DNA of 42,731 nt from an uncultured Rhodobiaceae bacterium (GCA_913057645.1 CAJXOU010000024.1:1-42731), one strand, 5' to 3'. Counted from the stretch's first letter, positions 24,887 to 33,592 are shown. The notes: generated from the sequence alone by a model not told the origin. Numbers and translations are program-made.

Positions 24887-26344
24887 CTAGGCCATCTCGA
24901 AATCGTCCCAGCGCGGCTGGCTCATGTCGGCCTCGAATTTCTCGAAGGTCCAGGGCCAGGACGCGATGTTGCCGTGCCTGTCGATGTACCAGCTCTTGCA
25001 GCCGGTCGCCCAGACGGTGCCGGGCAGCGCCGCGCGCACCTCCTCGTTGAAGCGTTCGGCCGCCTGTTCTTTCGGCACGATTTCGGTCAGGTTTCCGTCG
25101 CGGAGTTTCTCGATCAGCCGCAGCGCATAGCCGAACTGCCGCTCTGCCGTCAGTAGCCATGAGAAGTTGCCGATAGGGCTGTTCGGCCCGCCGATCATGA
25201 ACCAGTTCGGAAAACCCGGAACGGTCACGGCGAGATAGCCCCGGTTCCCTTCCTCCCATGCTTCGTTCAGCGTCTTTCCGTCGCGTCCGGTCACTTCCAT
25301 CGGCCGCATCAGCTGGTGCGTGTTGAAGCCGGTCGCGAAGACGAGCACGTCGAGCTCGTGCAGCCGCCCGTCCTTGGTGCGGATGCCTTTTGCCTCTATC
25401 CGTTCGATGGGATCGGTGACAAGTTCCGCATTCGGATGCTGTATCGCCTCGTAGAAATTTTCCGACAGGATCAGCCGCTTGCAGCCGACGGCATAGTCCG
25501 GTGTCAGCTTCGCGCGCAGCTCAGGGTCGCGCACACTGTTCGCCAGATAGTCGCGGCAGACTTCCACGAGCTTCTCATAGGCGCGCGGGTTCGCGCCGAC
25601 GATCGCGGCGGCGAACTTCGAATTGTTCTCATGCGAGATGCGCTCATATTCCGATTGCAGCAGTTCCGGCTTCTCGCGGAAAAGAGCCTTCTGCTCCTCC
25701 GGTATCGGGCCCTGCGGCAAGGGCGCGATCCACTGCGCTGTCCGCTGGAAGAGCGAGTAATGCGCGACTTCGCCGACAAGCGCGCCGGTGATCTGCGTCG
25801 CCGTCGAGCCCGTGCCGATCACGCCGACGCGTTTTCCCTTGAGCGAGAGCCCGTCCTTCCACCGCGACGTATGAAACGCCTCGCCCTCGAAATCCTCGAT
25901 GCCCGGAATATCGGGATAACTTGGATGATGCAGCACGCCCGTCGCCGTGATGACGGCATCGAACCCGCCTTGCGAGCCGTCCGTCGTCTCGATCTCCCAT
26001 TTTCCGTCGCGGTAATCCGCGCGCATCACTTCCTGCCCGTAGCAGATGGAGCGTTCCACATCGTGCTTGGCGGCGACGTCTTTCAGGTAGTCGAGAATTT
26101 CCGCTCCCGGCGCGCAGACGCGGCTCCATTCCGCATTCGGCTCGAAGGAATAGCGATAGCCATGCGAAGGCACGTCGCAGGTGACGCCGGGATAGCGGTT
26201 GTCGCGCCACGTCCCGCCGAGCTCGTTCGCCTTCTCGTAAATGGTGACGTCGTCGAAACCCGCTTCCCGGAGCTTGATGAGCGCCATCATGCCGGAGGCG
26301 CCCGCGCCGATCACGGCGATCCTCAGCTTCCTCGCATTCGTCAT
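24887..26344 (-). CDS. Baeyer-Villiger-type flavin monooxygenase
   Basis: The protein has 485 residues with two Rossmann motifs: FAD-binding Gly13-Ala-Gly-Ala-Ser-Gly18 and NADPH-binding Gly177-Thr-Gly-Ser-Thr-Ala182. Between them is the Baeyer-Villiger fingerprint Phe152-x-Gly-x3-His-Thr-x2-Trp162 (FEGEAFHTSRW). A C-terminal ATGFN motif completes the class B signature. Known members insert oxygen next to a carbonyl to give esters or lactones. It is the last gene of a four-gene minus-strand operon, 64 bp behind the APH-like gene, and converges on the small hypothetical gene at 24868. No esterase is adjacent. The ketone substrate is unknown. Confidence 0.87.
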   Translation of the reverse strand: MTNARKLRIAVIGAGASGMMALIKLREAGFDDVTIYEKANELGGTWRDNRYPGVTCDVPSHGYRYSFEPNAEWSRVCAPGAEILDYLKDVAAKHDVERSICYGQEVMRADYRDGKWEIETTDGSQGGFDAVITATGVLHHPSYPDIPGIEDFEGEAFHTSRWKDGLSLKGKRVGVIGTGSTATQITGALVGEVAHYSLFQRTAQWIAPLPQGPIPEEQKALFREKPELLQSEYERISHENNSKFAAAIVGANPRAYEKLVEVCRDYLANSVRDPELRAKLTPDYAVGCKRLILSENFYEAIQHPNAELVTDPIERIEAKGIRTKDGRLHELDVLVFATGFNTHQLMRPMEVTGRDGKTLNEAWEEGNRGYLAVTVPGFPNWFMIGGPNSPIGNFSWLLTAERQFGYALRLIEKLRDGNLTEIVPKEQAAERFNEEVRAALPGTVWATGCKSWYIDRHGNIASWPWTFEKFEADMSQPRWDDFEMA

Positions 26345-26408
26345 GCCGCTCCTCCCTTTTCCCTCCGGTCATTGTCGGCCAACCGGCAATGCCACTCAAT
26401 GGGGCAGT

Positions 26409-27497
26409 CTATTCCGGCAGAAGCTCGAGCGCCCCCGTATCGAGAACATGGTCAGCGCCGCCGCGCAGCATCTGGAAGAACATGTTGTCGCCCCGCTCGG
26501 TGCGCTCCACGATCATCGAGGCCGTAAAGGCCATGTTGAAGAGCGAGAAACTGTAAAGTGCGTAGTGCTTCATCATCTCGTCATGTGAATAGCCGGTTAC
26601 GCCCAGTTCCCCGAGCCTGCGGTGATAGGTGCCGAGGAGTTCATCCTCATGCGCCAGCCGTTCCTCGCGCTTGAGCGCGCCGCTCAGAAAATAGGAAACA
26701 TCCGCCATGCAGCAGCCATAGCCGACCGACTGCCAGTCGACCACGGCAATCGGATAGCCGCCCTCCGCCGTGCCGAACATCATGTTGTCCGGCCGGTAGT
26801 CGTTATGCGTCAGGCATTTCGGGCCGTCATAGCCATCCTTGAAGAATTCGTAGTTCCGCGTGATCGCTTCGCCGATCTCCACGCAGTCGGCGGGAATGCG
26901 GTCGCCGTAGCGCTCGCGGAAACCCTGCCAGAGCAGATTGATGAGGTCGGGCTGCGTGCGCTTCGGCGCCGCCTTCGTCTCGAACAGCCATTCGACATTG
27001 TCCAGCGCCTCGTCGTTCCAGTGCGAGGCGTGGAACTTCGCCGCCTCCTCCAGCACCAGCGCCGCTTCGGCGACCGTCGTACCCTTCATCTGGTCGCCGG
27101 GCACGGCGGGCGCGAGGTCTTCCATGATGAGCACGAAGTCGCTCGTCTCCGGGTCGACATCGGCGTGAAGGCAGACCGGTGTCGTCAGCCCCGCGCTGTC
27201 CGCGAGCTCCCGGTAGAAATTCACTTCGCGAACATAGTTGCCGAAGTTGACGCCCGTCGCCCGGCTTTCCGGGTCGGAGGAGGGAAACTTGCCGACGACG
27301 GTCGCGGGCGCGCCCTTCGCATCGCCCTTGTAGGAAAGCGTGAAGCGCACGCTCTCGCCAACTTGCCCCGTGCCCACGCGCTTGCCGGCGAGGCTTGCAA
27401 CGGTCACGTCATGTCCGGCTTTCCTGAGTACGCCTGTCATCCATTCAGGCGTCACCGCCGCCGATCCCACGATCGGCAGGTCGAGCGTCTCTCCCAT
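26409..27497 (-). CDS. APH-family phosphotransferase (EcKL/CHK-like kinase)
   Basis: The protein has 362 residues with GGGAGGA upstream of the ATG. It has the aminoglycoside-phosphotransferase fold: an N-lobe Lys in VVGKFPSSD, the catalytic loop His231-Asn-Asp233...Asn238 (THNDYRPDNMMF) and the metal-binding Asp254 (VVDWQ). The segment VLIMEDLAP is the hinge. In catabolic operons this fold phosphorylates hydroxyl groups of small molecules rather than antibiotics. It lies between the NTF2-like and Baeyer-Villiger genes of one operon (30 and 64 bp gaps). Resistance is unlikely. Confidence 0.82.
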   Translation of the reverse strand: MGETLDLPIVGSAAVTPEWMTGVLRKAGHDVTVASLAGKRVGTGQVGESVRFTLSYKGDAKGAPATVVGKFPSSDPESRATGVNFGNYVREVNFYRELADSAGLTTPVCLHADVDPETSDFVLIMEDLAPAVPGDQMKGTTVAEAALVLEEAAKFHASHWNDEALDNVEWLFETKAAPKRTQPDLINLLWQGFRERYGDRIPADCVEIGEAITRNYEFFKDGYDGPKCLTHNDYRPDNMMFGTAEGGYPIAVVDWQSVGYGCCMADVSYFLSGALKREERLAHEDELLGTYHRRLGELGVTGYSHDEMMKHYALYSFSLFNMAFTASMIVERTERGDNMFFQMLRGGADHVLDTGALELLPE

Positions 27498-27527
27498 CTT
27501 GTCCTCCCTCGTTATTTGTTCCCGATC

Positions 27528-27899
27528 TCAGTCGGGTATTTTCGTCACGTTATGCACATAGACTTCGTTGAGTGCGATGCGCTCGCCCTCGAGCACCACG
27601 AGGTCGAACCCCCGCATCAGGCTCTTCGTCCCGTCCGGTGCCGAAATCGTGCAGTACCAGCGCCCGCAGAAACCGTTCGCCGTCTTCCACGTCTCGTGCG
27701 GTGCGTAGTGCATCGGCGGCGTATTGTCGAAAAGCTGTTTGAGGTAGGCTCCCAGCGCCTCTTCGCCTTTCAGGCCGTCCGGCACCTGCGGATCGCGATA
27801 GACCGTGTCCGCCGAATAGAATTTCAGCAGCCCCGGAACGTCCTTCTCGGTCCACTTCGCCAGCCAGCGCGCGTTGAAGTCTTCAATGTCGACACTCAT
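27528..27899 (-). CDS. NTF2-like/SnoaL-type small protein
   Basis: The protein has 123 residues with the cone-shaped NTF2-like fold pattern: an N-terminal helix (DIEDFNARWLAKWTEKDVPGLLKFYSADTVYRDP), then helix and four strands ending MRGFDLVVLEGERIALNEVYVHN. SnoaL-like members act as isomerases, cyclases or hydrolases of steroids and polyketides. Its start overlaps the stop of the upstream FAD monooxygenase (ATGA), so the two proteins are made together and probably act on the same compound. Confidence 0.8.
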   Translation of the reverse strand: MSVDIEDFNARWLAKWTEKDVPGLLKFYSADTVYRDPQVPDGLKGEEALGAYLKQLFDNTPPMHYAPHETWKTANGFCGRWYCTISAPDGTKSLMRGFDLVVLEGERIALNEVYVHNVTKIPD

Positions 27900-29152
27900 C
27901 CGACCTCTCCCTTCACGTGCGTACCGAGCACGTTCGCGCGGTGTTCTTCGGTGAACATCTCCGGCGGCAGCGTTTCAGGCCCCGCCATGATCGCGAAGGC
28001 ATGTGAGCCGAGCGACGGGTCCGCCGCCTTGCGCTCGTCGTAGCTGCGGCGCCGCTCGCGCGCCTCTTCCCCAAATTCGGCATCGAGTGCCGCCTGCAGC
28101 TGCCCGGCGAAGCGCAAGCGCCTCATCCGCTCATAGCGCTCCTCGCCATAGGGATTGAAGAGAGCAGGGCTCCACTCTTCGTTTTCCTTCAGCAACTCGC
28201 TCACCATCCGCACATCGCGATAGGTGATCGAAAGGCCGAGTCCGTTGATCGGATCGTTCCAGCCCGCCGCATCGCCGATCAGCACCGCGCCCTCGGCGAA
28301 GGGCATGTCGGTCCACGAGTCGTTGTTGAAATAGCTGAGCAGCGGCCCCGCCGGTTTTGCGTCCGCAAGATGTTTGTTCTCCGGCGCGCAGTTCATGCGG
28401 AAGGCTTCGAGGAAGGCGCGGGGCCCGTCCTCGCCCGCAAAGCGCCGCCGTTCGTCGAGCGAATAGCTGCCATAGACGCGCACGCGTCCCTTGCCTTGCG
28501 GGAAGGCCAGGAACGCGAAGTCGCCTTCCGTGCCGATCGCCTGTTTGGTTTCGTCCCAGCCTTCCGCCCCCTCGACGAGAAGCCCGCCGAACATGTGATG
28601 CGGCTTGTCCTGATGGAGGTCGATGCCGCAGGCGGCGCGCACCGCCGAGGCGCGTCCGTCCGCGCCCACGATCAGCCGCGCCGTTGCCTCATGCGTCTTG
28701 CCTTCATGGCTGTATTCGACGCGCGGCGCGCTGCCCGGCTCGATCAGCGTCACGTTGACGCCGCGCTTCGTTTCCGCGCCTGCGCGCTTCGCTTCGTCGA
28801 ACAGCGTCTGGCAATGTTTCGGATGGCCGAGGCACAGCGGCCCCGGTACGTCCGGCACGAACATGTCGAGCGGCAGCGGCGCCGCTTCCGCTTCCTGCGG
28901 CGTCCGCGTCTCGTCATAGCTCACATGCAGCGCGAGATGGTGCCCGCCCGCGGCGACCAGCGTGTCGTAGAGCCCGAGGCGTTTCGTCTCCGCGACGCCC
29001 CAGGGCGCAATCCATTCGCCGCGCACATGGTCCTCGAAGATCATGCTCTTTTCGAGCAGCAGGATCTTCTTTCCCGCCTTCGCCATGGTGGCTGCGAGCG
29101 CCGAGCCGCCGATCCCGCCGCCGACGATGATCAGGTCGTATGTGCCGCTCAT
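27896..29152 (-). CDS. FAD-dependent aromatic-hydroxylase-like monooxygenase (PHBH fold)
   Basis: The protein has 418 residues preceded by GGGAGG. It contains the dinucleotide motif GGGIGG (residues 11-16), the DG motif IVGADG (162-166) and the GD motif LIGDAAGWNDPINGLGLS (from 291) of class A flavin monooxygenases. It is the first gene of the operon that continues with the NTF2-like, kinase and Baeyer-Villiger genes. These enzymes hydroxylate rings or epoxidise double bonds. The substrate is not evident. Confidence 0.83.
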   Translation of the reverse strand: MSGTYDLIIVGGGIGGSALAATMAKAGKKILLLEKSMIFEDHVRGEWIAPWGVAETKRLGLYDTLVAAGGHHLALHVSYDETRTPQEAEAAPLPLDMFVPDVPGPLCLGHPKHCQTLFDEAKRAGAETKRGVNVTLIEPGSAPRVEYSHEGKTHEATARLIVGADGRASAVRAACGIDLHQDKPHHMFGGLLVEGAEGWDETKQAIGTEGDFAFLAFPQGKGRVRVYGSYSLDERRRFAGEDGPRAFLEAFRMNCAPENKHLADAKPAGPLLSYFNNDSWTDMPFAEGAVLIGDAAGWNDPINGLGLSITYRDVRMVSELLKENEEWSPALFNPYGEERYERMRRLRFAGQLQAALDAEFGEEARERRRSYDERKAADPSLGSHAFAIMAGPETLPPEMFTEEHRANVLGTHVKGEVG

Positions 29153-29376
29153 CTCGTCGACCTCCCTGCCGTGTTTCTTTTTTCTTCTGTCCGATGTTGG
29201 AAGCCGAAGCGCTCATCCGCAAGGGTCTCGACCCGTTTGCAGCGTGATTTCCGTCGCTTTTCGCGACCGGTTTCCATCTCCGGCGCTTCTTTCCGTAGCG
29301 TCCTTGCGCCGCACGGGCAGGCGCCCCGCTGTCCTGTTGGAGAAGCGCTTTGGCTTGTGATAAGCCCGGATCGGCC

Positions 29377-29402
29377 GGTGCCGGGGAGGTGCCGGGGAGG
29401 TG
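29377..29402 (+). repeat. Tandem 11-bp repeat containing the ribosome-binding site of the kinase gene
   Basis: GGTGCCGGGGA occurs twice head to tail (29377-29387, 29388-29398), followed by GGTG. The repeat carries GGGGAGG, the ribosome-binding site for the ATG at 29410. One copy suffices for translation; copy number could tune initiation. Confidence 0.45.
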
Positions 29403-29409
29403 ACAGGCT

Positions 29410-30441
29410 ATGACCGAAGGAATACCGGTCGATCTCGATGCGCTCGCGCGCTGGATGGACGCGAAAGGGCTGGGTTCGGGTCCGCTCGAGGACGCGATGC
29501 TGCTCGGCGGCGGCACGCAGAACATCCTGCTGCGCTTCGTCCGTTCCGGCCGCACTTACGTGCTGCGCCGCCCGCCGCCGCATCTCCGCAAGAATTCGAA
29601 CGAGACCATGCGCCGCGAGGCGCGCATGCTCGCCGCCATCGCGGACACGGACGTACCGCATCCGAGATTGATTGCCGCCTGTCCGGAGGAAGACGTGATC
29701 GGCGCGTCGTTCTATCTCATGGAGCCGATCGACGGTTTCAACCCGACGGTCGGCTTGCCGGCGCTGCATGCTTCCGATCCCGCCATCCGTCACCGCATGG
29801 GCCTCGCGCTCGTCGAGGGCATCGCCACGCTCGGCGTCGTCGATTATCTCGATGCCGGTCTCGAAGGTTTCGGCAAACCGGACAATTATCTCGAGCGTCA
29901 GGTCGCGCGCTGGCAGGCACAGCTCGAAAGCTACCGCGAATTTCCCTCATGGCCGGGCCCGGAGGGCATCCCGGGCGTCGCGAAGGTTGCGAAGTGGCTC
30001 GATGACAATCGCCCGTCCGCCTTCGAGCCCGGCATCATTCACGGCGACTATCATCTCGCCAACGTGATGTACCGCCATGACGGGCCGGAACTCGCCGCCA
30101 TCGTCGACTGGGAGTTGACCACCATCGGCGATCCGCTGCTCGATCTCGGCTGGCTCATGGCGACATGGCCGGAAGACGGCGCGCGCGCCGGCGCGGTCGG
30201 CGTCGAGCCGTGGGACGGTTTTCCGAAGGTGGACGAACTTGTCGCGCATTACGCCGCGCGCACCACGCGCGACATGAGCCATATCGGCTGGTATGCGGTG
30301 CTCGCCTGCTACAAGCTCGGCATCATTCTGGAAGGCACGCATGCCCGTGCCTGCGCGGGCAAGGCGCCAAAGGAGACGGGCGACATGCTGCATGCCAGCA
30401 CGGTCGGCCTCTTCGAGCGCGCGCTCCGCCGCATCGGCTGA
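29410..30441 (+). CDS. ACAD10/LvaA-type phosphotransferase family protein
   Basis: The protein has 343 residues. The N-lobe LGGGTQNILLRF, then YVLRRPPP and ARMLAAIADTDVPHPRLIA matches the kinase domain of ACAD10/ACAD11 and bacterial LvaA. The catalytic loop is His211-Gly-Asp213...Asn218 (IHGDYHLANVM) and the metal Asp is 233 (IVDWE). Known: LvaA phosphorylates 4-hydroxyacyl-CoA in levulinate catabolism so that the oxygen can leave. It heads a plus-strand pair with the SDR, divergent from the four-gene operon by 257 bp. The exact hydroxyacyl-CoA substrate is inferred only. Confidence 0.85.
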   Translation: MTEGIPVDLDALARWMDAKGLGSGPLEDAMLLGGGTQNILLRFVRSGRTYVLRRPPPHLRKNSNETMRREARMLAAIADTDVPHPRLIAACPEEDVIGASFYLMEPIDGFNPTVGLPALHASDPAIRHRMGLALVEGIATLGVVDYLDAGLEGFGKPDNYLERQVARWQAQLESYREFPSWPGPEGIPGVAKVAKWLDDNRPSAFEPGIIHGDYHLANVMYRHDGPELAAIVDWELTTIGDPLLDLGWLMATWPEDGARAGAVGVEPWDGFPKVDELVAHYAARTTRDMSHIGWYAVLACYKLGIILEGTHARACAGKAPKETGDMLHASTVGLFERALRRIG

Positions 30442-30467
30442 AGAACTGAAGACAGAGGGAGATGGTC

Positions 30468-31205
30468 ATGAGCGACACGGATTTCACGGGCAAGACGGTG
30501 CTCGTCGTCGGCGGCTCCAGCGGCATCGGCAACGGCATTGCGCATGCCTTCCGCAAACGCGGCGCGGAAGTGCACATCTGGGGCACGCGCGCCTCCGCGA
30601 AGGACTACGAAGGCGCCGAAGGCTCGGACATGACCGGCCTCAACTACGCGCAGATGGACATTTCGGATTTCGACGCCATCGAGGCTTACGCGCCGCCCTT
30701 CAAGTCGCTCGACGTGCTGGTGCTGAGCCAAGGCACCGTCATCTACAAGCGTGGCGAATTCAGGATGGACGGCTTCCAGAAGGTCATGGATGTGAACCTG
30801 AACAGCCTCATGGCCTGCGCCATCAAGTTCCACGACATGCTCGCCGCCGCGAAGGGCGCGCTCATCACCGTCAGCTCCACCGCCGGTTTCCATTCGACGC
30901 GCGGCAACCCCGCCTACAATGCGTCCAAGACCGGCGCCGTCGGTCTCACCCGCACGCTCGGCGAAGCCTGGGCGGGCGACGGCATCCGCGTGAACGGCAT
31001 CGCGCCGGGCCTTGTCGACACAAAGCTCACCAAGGTCACGACGGAAGACCCAAAGCGCCGCGAAATGGCGATCCGCGGCATCCCCGCCGGGCGTCTCGGC
31101 ACGCCGGACGACATGGCGGGCGCCGCGCTCTTCCTCGCCTCGCCGCTCTCGTCCTACATCTACGGGCAGACGCTCATCGTCGATGGCGGCCTGATCCTTT
31201 CCTGA
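30468..31205 (+). CDS. Short-chain dehydrogenase/reductase
   Basis: The protein has 245 residues. I prefer the ATG at 30468 because GAGGGAGA lies at proper distance; the ATG at 30462 is too close to it. SDR features are GGSSGIGNGIA (cofactor), a Ser in TVSSTAGFHS, the YNASK catalytic motif and a PGLVDTKL tail. The usual NNAG is replaced by LSQG, which occurs in a minority of SDRs. It follows the ACAD10-like kinase by 26 bp, so both are co-transcribed. It is likely a hydroxyacyl or alcohol dehydrogenase. Confidence 0.85.
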   Translation: MSDTDFTGKTVLVVGGSSGIGNGIAHAFRKRGAEVHIWGTRASAKDYEGAEGSDMTGLNYAQMDISDFDAIEAYAPPFKSLDVLVLSQGTVIYKRGEFRMDGFQKVMDVNLNSLMACAIKFHDMLAAAKGALITVSSTAGFHSTRGNPAYNASKTGAVGLTRTLGEAWAGDGIRVNGIAPGLVDTKLTKVTTEDPKRREMAIRGIPAGRLGTPDDMAGAALFLASPLSSYIYGQTLIVDGGLILS

Positions 31206-31248
31206 ACGAATGCGATCGCCCGTCTCGCGCCGGATTGAAGGAAGCGCG

Positions 31249-31974
31249 TTACCTATCAAGCACGAAATTGACCGGCACGGTGAAGATGTGCGTTTCGCCA
31301 CCGAGTTCCGTCGGCGGCGGCGGAAAGGGATCGGCCCGCTCGACGGTCGCAAGCGCTCCCTGGTCGAGTGCCGTGTTGCCTGAACTCTCGACGAGTTCGT
31401 AGGACAGCAGATTTCCTTCCCGGTCGATCTTGAAACGCACCTTGGGACGGCCTTCCTGGTCGCGCCGCAGCGCCGAGCGGGGATATTTCTTGTAGCGTTC
31501 GAGATGGCCGAGCAGCACCTGCATGTAGCTCGGCATCACGCGTGCCTCGATGGCGTTCGCCTGCGCGTCGACGGGCGCCACGGTCTGCTTCGCCGGCGGC
31601 GCCTTCTGGGCGACCGGCGCCGTCTCCTTCTTCGCTTCCTTCTTCTTTGGTTCCGGCTTCTTCTCGGGCTCGGGGATCGCCTCGCGCGGCAGCGGCGGCT
31701 CGGGCACCGGCACGGGCTCCGGCTCCGCTTCTTCTTCCTTCGGTCCTTCCGGCAGCGCTTCTTCCGGCTCGGGCTGAGCGCTCACCATCGGCGCAAGGTC
31801 GAGCGTGATCGCCGCAGGTGCGGCCGGCGGCGTGCTCCTGCTGAAATGCGCGAAGACGATGGCGGCCGCGAGCCCGGCATGAAGCGCGATGGCGAAGATC
31901 GTACCGCCTCGCCAGGCAGGCGCCTCGTGCATCGTTCCTCCATTTGCCCCGCCGGAAAAAGGGACGGTGCTCAT
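31249..31974 (-). CDS. tonB: TonB energy-transducing protein
   Basis: The protein has 241 residues from the ATG at 31974, which overlaps the exbD stop (ATGA); a start at 31932 with GGAGG upstream would remove 14 residues. One membrane helix (residues about 26-42) is followed by a Pro/Glu/Lys-rich rigid linker (residues about 55-130, with many PEP and KKE runs) and a compact C-terminal TonB domain (PSYMQVLLGHLERYKKYPRSAL...KVRFKIDREGNLLSYEL). It would carry proton-motive energy from ExbBD to outer-membrane receptors. It is the last gene of exbB-exbD-tonB. Confidence 0.92.
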   Translation of the reverse strand: MSTVPFSGGANGGTMHEAPAWRGGTIFAIALHAGLAAAIVFAHFSRSTPPAAPAAITLDLAPMVSAQPEPEEALPEGPKEEEAEPEPVPVPEPPLPREAIPEPEKKPEPKKKEAKKETAPVAQKAPPAKQTVAPVDAQANAIEARVMPSYMQVLLGHLERYKKYPRSALRRDQEGRPKVRFKIDREGNLLSYELVESSGNTALDQGALATVERADPFPPPPTELGGETHIFTVPVNFVLDR

Positions 31975-32396
31975 GGTGCTCCCGGCGATTCGATCCCTAC
32001 GAGTGCGATCTTGAGATAGCCGGCGGCACGCAACTCGTTCATGACGTCCATGAGACTGCCATAGTCTACCGTCTTGTCGGCGCGCAGGAAAATCCGCTCC
32101 TCGCGGTCTCCCTGCGTTTTCGCCTCGAGAACCCGGGCGAGTTCGCCCTCGGGGACCGGCTCTTCGCCGATGGTAAGGCTCATGTCCGATTTGACCGAGA
32201 GATAGAGCGGCTCCGTCGGGCGGGGCTGCGGCTCTGCGTTGGCGGAGGGAAGATCCACGGGAATGTCGACGGTCGCGAGCGGCGCCGCGATCATGAACAC
32301 GATGAGAAGCACGAGGATCACGTCGATGAACGGCGTGACGTTGATTTCATGCGTTTCGGCGAGCTCGTCGTCGCCGTGGTCGAGACGGACTGCCAT
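31971..32396 (-). CDS. exbD: ExbD biopolymer transport protein
   Basis: The protein has 141 residues. One N-terminal membrane helix (TPFIDVILVLLIVFMIA) carries Asp25, the proton-conducting residue and the same number as in E. coli ExbD. The periplasmic domain (LYLSVKSDMSLTIGEEPV...IFLRADKTVDYGSLMDVMNELRAAG) is typical. It begins 3 bp after the exbB stop and overlaps tonB by 4 bp, so one transcript makes the whole motor. Confidence 0.93.
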   Translation of the reverse strand: MAVRLDHGDDELAETHEINVTPFIDVILVLLIVFMIAAPLATVDIPVDLPSANAEPQPRPTEPLYLSVKSDMSLTIGEEPVPEGELARVLEAKTQGDREERIFLRADKTVDYGSLMDVMNELRAAGYLKIALVGIESPGAP

Positions 32397-32399
32397 GGA

Positions 32400-33335
32400 T
32401 CAGTCCGCCGCCTTGGCGAGCCGCGGCCGGCGGCCCTGGTCGAGATCGCGGCTGACGATGCGCAGCAGTTCCGCCGAGCTGTCGGCGACGAGCGCGCGGT
32501 AGCCTGCGATCGACCGCGCGAAGGAGTTGTAGATCACGACGGCGGGAATGGCGGCGACGAGGCCGAGCCCTGTCGCAAGCAGCGCTTCCGCGATGCCGGG
32601 CGCGACGACGGCGAGGTTCGTCGTCTGCGTATGCGCGATGCCGATGAAGCTGTTCATGATGCCCCACACCGTGCCGAACAGGCCGACGAAGGGCGCGGTC
32701 GCGCCGATGGTCGCGAGAACGCCGGTGCCGATGCCGATGTCGCGTGCGGCGTTCGCCTCGATGCGCTGGAAGCGCCAGGCGATGCGTTCCTTCACGCCTT
32801 CCTTGTCTGTCGCCTCGCCGGAAACATGCACTTCGGTGATCGCCGCTTCGGCCAGCTGCGCCACCGGTCCCTTGATCTTGCCGAGGTTTGCGCCTGCCTC
32901 GTCGAGCGACTTCGCCCCGGCAAGCGCGGTGAAGGCCTGCTTCGCGCGGCGCCGCGCACCGTTGATTTCCGTCCACTTCGCAAACCAGATCGTCCAGGTG
33001 ACGATGGAGGCGAAGATCAGCCCGATCATCACCGCCTTCACGACGATGTCGGCCTGCATGAACATGCCCCAGGGCGAAAGGTCGGCGGGAAGCATCATCT
33101 CGGCTTCCGTTACGCCCGCTTCGGCGAGTCCCTCGTCATCCAGAAGAATGTCGTCTCCGGCGCCGCCGCTCGCATTGTCCGGCGAGGCTTCCGCCTCCGT
33201 GGCGTTTTCAGCCTGCGGGGCCGCGGGGCTTTCCTGCGCATGGGTTGCGGTGGCCGCGGCAAAGGCGCCAAGCACCAGAAGCAGGAACACCTGGAGAAGG
33301 GATACCCGGCGCATCCGGGTCTTGCCGTCGGTCAT
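32400..33335 (-). CDS. exbB: ExbB proton-channel subunit with secreted N-terminal extension
   Basis: The protein has 311 residues. The ATG at 33335 (preceded by GGTGAGA) begins a signal peptide (residues about 10-33, ending THAQ). The longer frame to 33443 would run across the operator-like palindrome. An acidic Ala-rich periplasmic linker (about 34-75) precedes the three membrane helices of the MotA/TolQ/ExbB family. The conserved ATIGATAPFVGLFGTVWGIMNSF and ALLATGLGLVAAIPAVVIYN segments are intact. It assembles as the ExbB pentamer around ExbD. Confidence 0.92.
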   Translation of the reverse strand: MTDGKTRMRRVSLLQVFLLLVLGAFAAATATHAQESPAAPQAENATEAEASPDNASGGAGDDILLDDEGLAEAGVTEAEMMLPADLSPWGMFMQADIVVKAVMIGLIFASIVTWTIWFAKWTEINGARRRAKQAFTALAGAKSLDEAGANLGKIKGPVAQLAEAAITEVHVSGEATDKEGVKERIAWRFQRIEANAARDIGIGTGVLATIGATAPFVGLFGTVWGIMNSFIGIAHTQTTNLAVVAPGIAEALLATGLGLVAAIPAVVIYNSFARSIAGYRALVADSSAELLRIVSRDLDQGRRPRLAKAAD

Positions 33336-33415
33336 GATCTCACCATCCACTCGCGGGCGCCGCCATTGATGCCGTTCGGGCTGGCCGGCCGCCGATACGC
33401 CGCTTTTCAAACACA

Positions 33416-33440
33416 AATGATAGTGCATCGCAATATCATT
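33416..33440. promoter_or_regulatory. 25-bp palindromic operator upstream of exbB
   Basis: The dyad has arms AATGATA and TATCATT plus inner arms TGC and GCA, all centred on base 33428, with only one mismatched pair and a 3-nt centre. It lies 81 bp before the exbB start and 153 bp before the divergent PAS gene. Position and sequence (AATGATA...TATCATT) suggest a Fur-like iron-responsive site. Alphaproteobacteria also use Irr and RirA, so the regulator is inferred. Confidence 0.55.
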
Positions 33441-33592
33441 CATGCCACGTCATGATGCCGCAGCATCCGGGTGCCGGCCGTTTTGGCCAAACCCCTGAGA
33501 AATGTGTGTTTTTTATCCCGCTCCACATATTAGGCTTGGACCGGGCAAAAGGCGAACGCGCTCGACGCGGCCCGCAGGGCTAGGGAGGCAGC

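Noticed and set aside
26409-27497. Aminoglycoside resistance function for the APH-like protein
   Set aside because: Its context is a catabolic operon and its N-lobe and hinge resemble non-resistance kinases.
33336-33443. Longer ExbB starting at 33443
   Set aside because: The extension lacks a ribosome-binding site, would put the signal peptide internal and would cover the operator palindrome.
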